In this document: positions 1-6,242 of the stretch, piece by piece
How positions within the stretch are numbered: the first letter of the stretch is position 1
How the letters are laid out: every line of letters starts with the position of its first letter
DNA from: Pseudomonadota bacterium
GTDB taxonomy: Bacteria > SZUA-182 > DTGQ01
Reading direction: 5' to 3'
NCBI GenBank assembly: GCA_030605265.1
Contig: JAUWIR010000083.1
Span: 1-10,823, forward strand
Length of the DNA stretch: 10,823 bases
The notes under the pieces: generated by a model
The model's database searches: none
What the model was told of the DNA's origin: nothing
Seen by the model: only the letters and a program-made list of their open reading frames with translations
Made by a program: the position numbers and the translations under genes

Positions 1-2
1 CG

Positions 3-617
3 ATGTCTTCCTTAGCTGATATCAACGAAACTTTAAAAACAATTACCAATCGGCACAGCGTAAGATTATTTACTCATAAAACAGTTAAGGGAAGTGATAT
101 TAAAACCATTCTACAAGCTGCCAATGAAGCCCCCTCTGCTCATAATCAGCAGTCATGGAAATTTATTGTTCTCAGGGGAGAAAAGAAACAAGAATTAGCT
201 AATGTAGTAAATTCAAAAGCACTTACCTTTCCAAGACCCTCTTCAGCACTTCTTCGAATGGCCTCTCGCAGCATTTTAAGTTCACCCATAGTAATTGCCG
301 TGGCCAATACCGGAGAATTAATTAAGCATGGAACGAAGCTGTTTAAAGTGGAAAAAGAAATGGCCAAGGATTTTTTCCGCACCATGGAAATACAAAGCTC
401 TGCTGCCGCAGTGGAAAACATGCTTTTAGCTATCACTTCGCTTGGGCTTTCCTCAGTGTGGTTGGGAATTCTTTTTTTAATAAAAGATGATATTTTACGG
501 TTCCTCGGAGAACCTGAGGGTGAATTTATGGCTTTAGTTCCTGTCGGATATGCAAAAAATCCCGGCAAAACGCCACAAAAAAAATCTGTTGAAATGATGG
601 TAAAATTTCTCGATTAG
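3..617 (+). CDS. Nitroreductase-family FMN-dependent oxidoreductase
   Basis: Predicted cytoplasmic flavoprotein of 204 residues that would reduce nitro, quinone or similar acceptors with NAD(P)H; the substrate cannot be told from sequence. The N-terminal R-H-S-V-R motif (residues 17-21) and A-P-S-A-H-N-Q-Q-S-W (43-52) match the FMN phosphate and isoalloxazine-binding segments of the family. V-P-V-G-Y-A (179-184) matches the conserved C-terminal LPVGYP-type strand. Length is normal for the compact subgroup. The ATG lies at base 3, so its ribosome-binding site is outside the window and a start further upstream cannot be excluded. The stop codon overlaps by a few bases the end of a convergent antitoxin remnant. 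No terminator was seen directly downstream. Confidence 0.9.
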   Translation: MSSLADINETLKTITNRHSVRLFTHKTVKGSDIKTILQAANEAPSAHNQQSWKFIVLRGEKKQELANVVNSKALTFPRPSSALLRMASRSILSSPIVIAVANTGELIKHGTKLFKVEKEMAKDFFRTMEIQSSAAAVENMLLAITSLGLSSVWLGILFLIKDDILRFLGEPEGEFMALVPVGYAKNPGKTPQKKSVEMMVKFLD

Positions 618-775
618 TAATTATTCCATTCCCATTCGTCTTTATCCCAATCACTTTCAAGAATACTATTCCCATACAGCAATTTATCATCTCCTTTTTT
701 AGCCATGTCTTGAAAAGCTTGATCCCATCCCTCTCTATATACAATGTAACTACCATACTTTGTTCTTTTCGTCAA
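614..775 (-). pseudogene. Truncated MazE-type antitoxin (C-terminal toxin-binding tail only)
   Basis: An open frame of 53 codons ends at TAA (614-616). Its protein carries R-E-G-W-D-Q-A-F-Q-D-M-A, then K-K-G-D-D-K-L-L, and ends S-D-W-D-K-D-E-W-E-W-N-N-Y. This GW..AF..MA..GDD.LL...WD..EWEW pattern is what I recall from the C-terminal tail of MazE/PemI-like AbrB-fold antitoxins, the part that wraps around MazF. The N-terminal swapped-hairpin DNA-binding domain is missing: the frame is closed by TAA just upstream of base 775 and no other frame upstream resembles it. The only upstream start is a TTG at 773-775 without a ribosome-binding site. No toxin gene follows on this strand. I read it as a decayed gene; a short expressed peptide is the alternative. 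Confidence 0.6.
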
Positions 776-845
776 TAATTAAAAAGATGAAGCCAAATTG
801 TTAAGTTCGGAGCTTAGATTATAAAGAAGCATAATCCGGTTTAAT

Positions 846-893
846 AAAAAAAGCACCTCAGATAGTACCCCCCTTTCCTGCTATCTGAGGTGC
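846..893 (-). terminator. Rho-independent terminator, 13-bp perfect stem plus T7
   Basis: GCACCTCAGATAG (853-865) and CTATCTGAGGTGC (881-893) are perfectly complementary around a 15-base loop. Read on the minus strand the hairpin is followed at once by seven T (846-852). On the plus strand the 3' side is not T-rich, so the terminator acts on minus-strand transcription coming from the region to the right. No conventional gene lies there, which implies a short RNA or mini-ORF transcript. Confidence 0.75.
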
Positions 894-953
894 CAACACC
901 GGCCACCATAGAACAAGGCCGGCTTTCTTAAAAAGATTTGAGCTAACATTCAT
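858..953 (-). CDS. Possible 31-residue hydrophobic peptide with tandem Trp codons
   Basis: A minus-strand ATG at 953 opens 31 codons ending in TGA at 858-860. The peptide has a basic F-K-K at residues 8-10, then a hydrophobic run A-G-L-V-L-W-W-P-V-L-A-P (11-22), and ends G-K-G-G-T-I. It could be a small membrane peptide or a regulatory leader peptide. Its last codons lie inside the 13-bp terminator stem and its two TGG codons lie inside an upstream CCGGCC/GGCCGG hairpin, as in attenuators. The start overlaps the stop of an 8-codon leader as ATGA. There is no ribosome-binding site of its own, no homology I recognise, and no downstream gene on this strand for an attenuator to control. Coding is uncertain. 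Confidence 0.27.
   Translation of the reverse strand: MNVSSNLFKKAGLVLWWPVLAPQIAGKGGTI
899..922. other. GC-rich hairpin CCGGCC/GGCCGG
   Basis: CCGGCC (899-904) and GGCCGG (917-922) form a 6-bp stem with a 12-base loop, standing out in AT-rich surroundings. On the minus strand it precedes the 13-bp terminator by few bases and encloses the two Trp codons of the 31-codon ORF. On the plus strand it is followed by CTTTCTT and could act as a weak terminator there. Confidence 0.45.
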
Positions 954-976
954 ATTATTAATAAGTCAAGGACCAT
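950..976 (-). CDS. Possible 8-codon leader with strong ribosome-binding site
   Basis: Minus-strand ATG at 974-976, eight codons (M-V-L-D-L-L-I-I), stop TGA at 950-952 overlapping the ATG of the 31-residue ORF. AAGGGGGGTGAT at 979-990 matches the full anti-16S complement AAGGAGGTGAT with one change, with 6 bases between the G run and the ATG. The good site is the main reason to list it; the ORF is too short to judge by content. Confidence 0.2.
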   Translation of the reverse strand: MVLDLLII

Positions 977-1438
977 TTATCACCCCCCTTTTCCATTTTG
1001 AGTTAACAATTAGTTTAATATAATCAGTTTGTATTGCCATATAAAGCAAAAGGTATGCCAATTCTTTTTATTCAGTTAACATATTGATTAATATAGACCA
1101 ATCTAAATACAAATATTTTTTATTCGACAAAATTGTTTGGGGGGTCTAACCTCAGAAAGAAAACACCATAATATTTTCAATCAAATCGGGTATTTCTTTT
1201 CTCTGGTCAGAATCGACAATTATGGAAGATACACCATGCGTTATGTTACATAAAGAATTTCAGTAGTGTTTAAAAGTTAACTGTCAACTGTAAACAGCTT
1301 CCGGCAATTTTACTCTTGCCTTTCACCAGTCCTTTGTATATCATTTAGCAAAATACTTTTTTAATGATTAGATATTTCTTACCTTTCTCTATAAATTATA
1401 TATTTAAACACTTATAACACACTTATAAGGAGATACGT
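977..1438. other. Long non-coding region upstream of the FolD-like gene
   Basis: No convincing gene. It contains a G-rich ribosome-binding-like site for the minus strand (979-990), a G6 tract at about 1139-1144, and repeated AACTGT words near 1278-1293. A 35-codon open frame on the minus strand (1152-1259) is protein-like in composition but has no start signal and no family I recognise. No clear -35/-10 pair for the downstream gene was found, although the 1380-1405 stretch is very AT-rich. Confidence 0.5.
1409..1428 (+). repeat. Tandem CACTTATAA direct repeat before the ribosome-binding site
   Basis: CACTTATAA occurs at 1409-1417 and again at 1420-1428, an 11-base period (about one helical turn), immediately ahead of the AAGGAG site at 1427-1432. 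That site, 6 bases before the ATG at 1439, decides the start of the FolD-like gene. The repeat could be a protein-binding site or chance. Confidence 0.4.
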
Positions 1439-2785
1439 ATGGCTTACAGAGAATACAACGCTCGTATTGGAGGAATAAATCACTGGTTATTTGCTCAAGA
1501 GGATTTTGATCATATTATTTCTCGCCCCTTTAGAGGGGAACAATACGATAAGGTCATTAACGGCTCAGGAGTGGTCAAGGGTGAGCAGAAATACCCCAAG
1601 GGATTTCAGGATGTCATCATCCCGGAACTTAAGAAACGCGCGGACTTTTTCGGGGAAATCCCTGCACTCAAGGCAATCAAAACAACTGAGAGTAAAGTCT
1701 TAACCGTGTTAGTTGGAGATAAGGATGATCCTAAAGTTGCCGCCTCCCGCAGCTATGTTGGCATGAAATCAGCCACTACAAAGCTGTCAGGCTTGTCCAG
1801 TATGGTGGAAGAGCTGCCCTCTATGATAACCCCTCATGAAATGTATGAAAAACTGGACATGTGGAACAAGGACAGCTCGATTGCTATTCTGATGTTTCAA
1901 TTACCCTTTGGCGGAAGGGCCGGTCAGATAATCGACACGACAACTCTCTGTAATCGGATTAATACCACCAAAGACGGCGACGGGCTCAATCAGGTCACTT
2001 TGGGGCTTATGTCCTTAGGCGCCGAACGATATTATGATTGTTGCACACCCAGTGGTATGCTTGATTTAGCCAGTGTTTATCTTTATAGAGAAAGAGGTAT
2101 CAGACTTCGACCGGATGGAATAGCCAGTTTTGCCGGATTGGAGGTCTTGGTTTCCGGAAGGAGCGCCATAGTTGGAGAACCACTCTTTAATATGCTTAAG
2201 CGTTTTGATGCTACAGTTCTGGGTCCACTCCATACGCGCACGGGATCAGGCGGGAGTATAGATAAAAAAACCCAAGCCAGAGTCTATACTGAACTTTCAC
2301 AGCGAGCGGATATTATCTTTTCCTGCATGGGATTTCATCCTTATAAAATTCATTCTGATACTGAATATTTCTTCACCTCGGATATGCTGAAAGAAGGCTG
2401 TTTGATCATTGATGCAGCCACCTCTTTTAGAAAAGATGGAAAAAGGCCCTATGGAGATGTCGAGCCAACGGCCCGCTCCAAAGCAGCTGCCTATACTCTA
2501 GAGACCGGCGGTGTCGGGCCTGCTACAGTAACCAAGCTGGTGCATCAAGGTTGGCGCGGAATGTTATATCAAAATATTGAGAAGGTCAGAAAAGCCCTGG
2601 AAGACAATCAAGCAATAGTGAAATCAACTTTTAGCAAATTGCTGGCCTCTTATGCTCAGGTTAGTGAAACTGAGGCTGAAGAAAATGCTGAAAAACTCTA
2701 TCAAAGGGCCATCCATCCGGAAAGTCACCCAGTGCATGCAGTGGATGCCTTAGAGGCTATTTTCCCCGAGCTTATGGCAAAATAA
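1439..2785 (+). CDS. Long FolD-like methylene-THF dehydrogenase / methenyl-THF cyclohydrolase
   Basis: Predicted cytoplasmic one-carbon enzyme of 448 residues, interconverting methylene-, methenyl- and formyl-tetrahydrofolate; standard FolD is near 285-300. FolD landmarks appear in order: S-Y-V-G-M-K (105-110, with the catalytic Tyr106/Lys110 pair), F-Q-L-P (153-156, Gln154), a K-D-G-D-G-L-N segment (179-184) with Asp181 at the folate-binding position, C-T-P-S-G (202-206), the dinucleotide loop S-G-R-S-A-I-V-G-E-P (239-248), G-D-V-E (339-342) and G-G-V-G-P-A-T-V (357-364). Lys-to-Gln spacing is 44 residues, as in human MTHFD. Oddities: about 85 extra N-terminal residues, an insertion around 296-315, T-L-E-T where FolD has T-P-V-P, and about 75 residues after the last FolD motif. 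AAGGAG 6 bases upstream fixes the start. Dual activity and cofactor preference are inferred. Confidence 0.85.
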   Translation: MAYREYNARIGGINHWLFAQEDFDHIISRPFRGEQYDKVINGSGVVKGEQKYPKGFQDVIIPELKKRADFFGEIPALKAIKTTESKVLTVLVGDKDDPKVAASRSYVGMKSATTKLSGLSSMVEELPSMITPHEMYEKLDMWNKDSSIAILMFQLPFGGRAGQIIDTTTLCNRINTTKDGDGLNQVTLGLMSLGAERYYDCCTPSGMLDLASVYLYRERGIRLRPDGIASFAGLEVLVSGRSAIVGEPLFNMLKRFDATVLGPLHTRTGSGGSIDKKTQARVYTELSQRADIIFSCMGFHPYKIHSDTEYFFTSDMLKEGCLIIDAATSFRKDGKRPYGDVEPTARSKAAAYTLETGGVGPATVTKLVHQGWRGMLYQNIEKVRKALEDNQAIVKSTFSKLLASYAQVSETEAEENAEKLYQRAIHPESHPVHAVDALEAIFPELMAK

Positions 2786-2802
2786 CTATTGGTTCATAAT
2801 TC

Positions 2803-2871
2803 AGACAGGATTAACAGGATTGGAACAGGATCTTCTTCTGCTTATCCTGTGCTATCTTGTAAATCCTGTCT
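2803..2871. repeat. ACAGGAT-type intergenic inverted repeat
   Basis: AGACAGGATT at 2803-2812 is answered by AATCCTGTCT at 2862-2871, and the similarity runs further inward with the word ACAGGAT repeated three times in the left arm and in degenerate form in the right. The two arms could fold into one long imperfect hairpin. It lies 17 bases after the FolD-like gene. There is no T-tract, so it is a poor terminator; it resembles the dispersed ACAGGAT palindromes I recall from many environmental genomes. Confidence 0.6.
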
Positions 2872-2935
2872 ACTAATATAGCTTTTTAACCCCGATAAAA
2901 TGTATTAAAGTAAGATTTATATCTTTGGCCGAAAT

Positions 2936-3343
2936 ATGGATGCCCTTGACACCTCCTTTTTCCTCTTACAAAAAAGCCCACTGCAGCTACAAATTGGAAA
3001 GCCTTTGTCAAAAGAGGAACAAAGAGAGAAAGAAGAAAAGGCCATTTTATGCAAAAATTGCCATGGGGCGGTTACCAGCCAAAGCTCTGTTATAGAAGTC
3101 AATGGAAAGCATCAGCATAGCTTTTTTAATCCTGCGGGCCTTATTTATGAGATCGGGTGTTTCTCAGATGCCGGAGGATGTATCACTTATGGTGACTTTA
3201 GTTATGATTTTTCATGGTTTCCCGGATATGCCCGGAATTATGCTTTATGCAAATCCTGTTTATTACACCTTGGATGGTATTTTCATACCGAAAATAAAAA
3301 AAATTTCTTTGGCCTCATTAAAAAATATCTAATAGAAGCCTAA
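2936..3343 (+). CDS. Bacterial CULT-domain (cereblon-like) protein with altered ligand cage
   Basis: A 135-residue protein. After a charged 35-residue leader, residues 37-132 match the CULT domain, the thalidomide-binding domain of cereblon that also occurs as single-domain bacterial proteins. Zinc ligands C-x-x-C at 39/42 and 105/108 are intact. F-N-P-A-G (64-68) matches the conserved Asn-Pro turn (human Asn351). S-W-F-P-G-Y-A-R (93-100) and H-L-G-W-Y-F (111-116) match the human SWFPGYAW and HIGWKF, followed by F-F-G-L (human FWGL). Of the three cage tryptophans (human 380, 386, 400), Trp94 and Trp114 are present but the second is Arg100 (codon CGG, 3233-3235). No signal peptide or membrane segment, so cytoplasmic. 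The start has no good ribosome-binding site. The gene converges on clpA 30 bases away. The bacterial role is unknown. Confidence 0.85.
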   Translation: MDALDTSFFLLQKSPLQLQIGKPLSKEEQREKEEKAILCKNCHGAVTSQSSVIEVNGKHQHSFFNPAGLIYEIGCFSDAGGCITYGDFSYDFSWFPGYARNYALCKSCLLHLGWYFHTENKKNFFGLIKKYLIEA

Positions 3344-3373
3344 AAGACACCTATCGCTCATACTAATCCGCTT

Positions 3374-5671
3374 TTACCCTCTTTTATCCGCTACAGTGGA
3401 TAGTTTTCTTTTTTTCTTGGTAGGTGATGGTACAGGTTCAAAGGTAAAGACGAGAGTACCTGCGTCTTCCTTTATATTCACTTTCCCACCATTCATCATT
3501 TCCCCGAATAAAATTTCATCTGCCAATTTTCGTCGGATCTTTTTATCAATAAGGCGCCCCATTGGCCGGGCGCCAAACTTGCGATTGTAGCCGTTTTGAG
3601 CCAGCCATTTCCTGACCTCTTCTGATAACACCAGGTGTACTGCCTTCTTCATCAGTTGATCTTCCAGTTCAGCCACAAATTTATCAACCACCTGATCAAT
3701 CACCTCCGGTGTAAGGTGATTGAAAGCAATCCAGGCATCAAGCCTGTTTCGAAATTCAGGCGGGAAAATTTTCTCGATAACGGATTTTCCATCCTGGCTC
3801 CCCGGGACGGTCCCAAAGCCGATATCACCTTTTTCCACCAGAAAGGCACCGGCATTTGTGGTCATGATCACGGTAATATTACGAAAATCAGTCTTACGGC
3901 CATTATGATCGGTGAGGGTAGCATGATCCATAATTTGTAAGAGGATATTGAAAAGGTCGGGATGTGCTTTTTCTATCTCATCCATCACCAATACTGCATG
4001 TGGGTTTTTGATGACCGCATCAGTCAACAATCCTCCCTGATCAAAACCGACATATCCGGGAGGAGCGCCAATTAATCGGGAGATTGAATGCTTTTCCATA
4101 TACTCACTCATATCAAACCTGATAAACTCAACACCAAGCACCCTGGCAAGCTGGCGAGCTAATTCTGTTTTGCCGACTCCTGTGGGGCCTGAGAACAGAA
4201 AACTTCCCACTGGTCGAGTAGGAGGGCCGAGCCCGGCCCGTGACATCTTAATAGCGGATACTAAACTCTTTATGGCCTGGTCCTGACCATAAATCACTAA
4301 TTTAAGGTCACGCTCCATGTGCTGAAGTTTCGTGCGATCACTAGTGGAAACAGTTTCTGAGGGGATCCTTGTCATTGTGGAGACAACCTGTTCAATATCT
4401 TTGGGTTTGATCAACTTCTTTCGCCGTCCTTCCGACCATAACCTGGCGGCGGCGCCGGCTTCATCAATAACATCAATGGCTTTATCAGGGAGAAAACGAT
4501 CATTCATATATTTATGGGCCAGCTCTGCTGCGGTCTGCAGTGAGGAATCAGTATAACTTACCTTATGATGCTCCTCATAGTAACCCTTTAGGCCGCATAA
4601 AATTTTATAGGTTTCTTGAACTGAGGGTTCTTTGATCTCTATTCTTTGAAAGCGCCTGGCTAAGGCCCTGTCTTTTTCAAACACATTGTTATAATCCTCA
4701 AAGGTTGTTGAGCCGATACAACGCAGTGCACCATTGGATAAAACCGGTTTAAGAATATTGGAGGCATCCAAAGTACCCCCACTTACCGCACCGGCGCCAA
4801 TTATGGTATGAATCTCATCTATAAAAAGGATGCGATTAGGTTTATCCACCATCTCTTTGATTACCGCTTTTAGCCTTTGTTCAAACTGTCCGCGAAATTT
4901 GGTACCGGCAATCAAAGCCCCCAAGTCTAAAGCATAAATTTCCGCCCCTTTAAGAATTTTCGGCACCTGGTCGGCATAAATAGCCATGGCCAGTCCCTCT
5001 GCCATAGCGGTTTTTCCAACACCAGCTTCTCCCACAAAAATCGGATTGTTTTTTCGTCGACGACACAGCACCTGCATTGCTCGGTGAAGCTCGGTTTGGC
5101 GTCCAATTAAAGGATCAAGTTTTCCTTCAGCAGCACGTTTCACTAGATTAATTGTATAGATTTTTAAAGGATCTTTCTTTGAAGAACTCCCCCCCTCCCC
5201 TTCCGTACCCTTTTTCTTTGAAGGCGCTGAAGGGTCCGATCCTTCTTTGCTCACTCCATGGGAAATATATTCAAGGACATCCAGCCTGTTTACCCCTTGC
5301 TTTTTCAGAAGATACACAGCAAAGGATTCAGGTTCTCTGTACATGGCCGCCAGCACATCCCCTGCGTCAATCTCTCTTTTGCCGCTTGACTGCACATGAA
5401 TAGCCGCCCGTTGTAAAACACGCCTGAGCCCAATGGTCTGGGATTCTTCAAGATCAACCCCGTCAGGTACTTTGGGCTGATCCTCCAAATACTCTTCAAT
5501 CTCACCTCTCAACTTCTTTAAATTAACGCTACAATTCTTCAGGATATCCGCCCCCCGGGGGTCATCTAAAAGAGCGAGGAGAAGATGTTCTAAAGTGAGT
5601 AATTCATGCCGCCTATGGCGAGTTTCTTGTATTGCTCGAGCAAAAGTTCGTTCCAACTCTCTTGAAATCAT
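3374..5671 (-). CDS. clpA: ClpA, AAA+ unfoldase of the ClpAP protease
   Basis: A 765-residue hexameric unfoldase that threads substrates into ClpP (not in this window); length is normal for ClpA. The N-domain (1 to about 140) holds two Clp repeats and is the ClpS docking site. A Lys/Gly/Ser-rich linker (about 141-168) follows. D1: Walker A G-E-A-G-V-G-K-T (214-221), pore loop K-F-R-G (258-261), Walker B F-I-D-E (283-286), arginine-finger segment around 336-342. D2: Walker A G-P-T-G-V-G-K-T (495-502), G-Y-V-G pore loop (539-542), Walker B V-M-D-E (562-565), sensor-2 G-A-R-P-M-G-R (700-706). The I-G-F tripeptide (617-619) is the ClpP-docking loop. ClpB-type middle coiled coil is absent, which excludes ClpB/ClpC. 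The start overlaps the clpS stop as ATGA, with GGAG just upstream. It is translated from the clpS transcript. Confidence 0.97.
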   Translation of the reverse strand: MISRELERTFARAIQETRHRRHELLTLEHLLLALLDDPRGADILKNCSVNLKKLRGEIEEYLEDQPKVPDGVDLEESQTIGLRRVLQRAAIHVQSSGKREIDAGDVLAAMYREPESFAVYLLKKQGVNRLDVLEYISHGVSKEGSDPSAPSKKKGTEGEGGSSSKKDPLKIYTINLVKRAAEGKLDPLIGRQTELHRAMQVLCRRRKNNPIFVGEAGVGKTAMAEGLAMAIYADQVPKILKGAEIYALDLGALIAGTKFRGQFEQRLKAVIKEMVDKPNRILFIDEIHTIIGAGAVSGGTLDASNILKPVLSNGALRCIGSTTFEDYNNVFEKDRALARRFQRIEIKEPSVQETYKILCGLKGYYEEHHKVSYTDSSLQTAAELAHKYMNDRFLPDKAIDVIDEAGAAARLWSEGRRKKLIKPKDIEQVVSTMTRIPSETVSTSDRTKLQHMERDLKLVIYGQDQAIKSLVSAIKMSRAGLGPPTRPVGSFLFSGPTGVGKTELARQLARVLGVEFIRFDMSEYMEKHSISRLIGAPPGYVGFDQGGLLTDAVIKNPHAVLVMDEIEKAHPDLFNILLQIMDHATLTDHNGRKTDFRNITVIMTTNAGAFLVEKGDIGFGTVPGSQDGKSVIEKIFPPEFRNRLDAWIAFNHLTPEVIDQVVDKFVAELEDQLMKKAVHLVLSEEVRKWLAQNGYNRKFGARPMGRLIDKKIRRKLADEILFGEMMNGGKVNIKEDAGTLVFTFEPVPSPTKKKRKLSTVADKRG

Positions 5672-6009
5672 TCCGGCTCCATACTGCAGCGGAGGGGAAA
5701 TTCACTCCGCCGCGCTAATTCTGTTACCTGGGCTATTTTAGTTTCAGCCACTTCAAAGCTATATACTCCAGCCACTCCAAGGCTATTATGATGCACCTGT
5801 AGCATAATTTTTACTGCTTCTCCCTGAGAGTGATGGAAAATAGTCATCAGTACCTGCACTACAAACTCCATGGTAGTATAATTATCATTATGTAACAAGA
5901 CCTTATATAAACTAGGCTCTTTTACCTTTTTCTCAGCTTCGGTAAAGACCGAAGCATCGCCTTCATTTTTTTCTTGGCAATCTGTTTGTTTATTCTCTTT
6001 TACACTCAT
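5668..6009 (-). CDS. clpS: ClpS, N-degron adaptor for ClpAP
   Basis: A 113-residue adaptor that binds proteins beginning with bulky hydrophobic residues and hands them to the ClpA N-domain. After a hydrophilic 30-residue tail, the core starts at L-Y-K-V-L-L-H-N-D-N-Y-T-T-M-E-F-V (34-50). Asn41 and Asp42 match the alpha-amino-binding pair, Met47 the pocket gatekeeper (E. coli Met40) and His73 in V-H-H the third pocket ligand (E. coli His66). The C-terminal A-E-T-K and F-P-L-R-C complete the fold. All pocket residues are kept, so function is expected. It is the first gene of the clpS-clpA operon; the site before ATG is weak (a GAG only), while a good promoter lies about 60 bases upstream. The stop codon overlaps the clpA start by 4 bases. 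Confidence 0.96.
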   Translation of the reverse strand: MSVKENKQTDCQEKNEGDASVFTEAEKKVKEPSLYKVLLHNDNYTTMEFVVQVLMTIFHHSQGEAVKIMLQVHHNSLGVAGVYSFEVAETKIAQVTELARRSEFPLRCSMEPE

Positions 6010-6067
6010 ATTTTCTCATCAGGTTAAAAAGAATTAAAAATGATGATAAATTCTTTTCCCTAGAAAA

Positions 6068-6097
6068 ATGATAATTTATTCCTACCTAAATTGTCAA
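6068..6097 (-). promoter_or_regulatory. Sigma70-type promoter of clpS-clpA
   Basis: On the minus strand a perfect -35 TTGACA (6092-6097) is followed after 18 bases by TATCAT (6068-6073), five of six matching TATAAT. Transcription would begin near 6060, giving a leader of about 50 bases before the clpS ATG at 6009. The remaining gap up to the TPR gene (to 6242) shows no gene and no clear terminator. Confidence 0.65.
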
Positions 6098-6242
6098 TAG
6101 AGATAATTTTTCTTTGTGTTATTATCGTGATATTATGGCGGGTAAAAAATATTAATAATTACGATATGTTTCTTTTAGATAGAAAGGAAAACCGAATTTG
6201 GCATCTTTCATACACCACGAAAAGTAGTTTACACTCATGACT

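Noticed and set aside
526..756. 76-codon minus-strand open frame overlapping the nitroreductase end
   Set aside because: A different minus-strand frame in the same place encodes the recognisable antitoxin tail; this one has no family resemblance and runs antisense into the nitroreductase.
841..935. Plus-strand riboswitch upstream of the FolD-like gene
   Set aside because: Two hairpins are present, but no known aptamer core was recognised, they lie about 500 bases from the gene, and the T-run is on the minus-strand side.
2917..3102. Minus-strand open frame over the CULT gene start
   Set aside because: Antisense to the recognisable CULT protein, with no ribosome-binding site or family signal.
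3396..5403. Several plus-strand open frames across the clpA region
   Set aside because: They are antisense to the fully conserved ClpA protein and have no features of their own.
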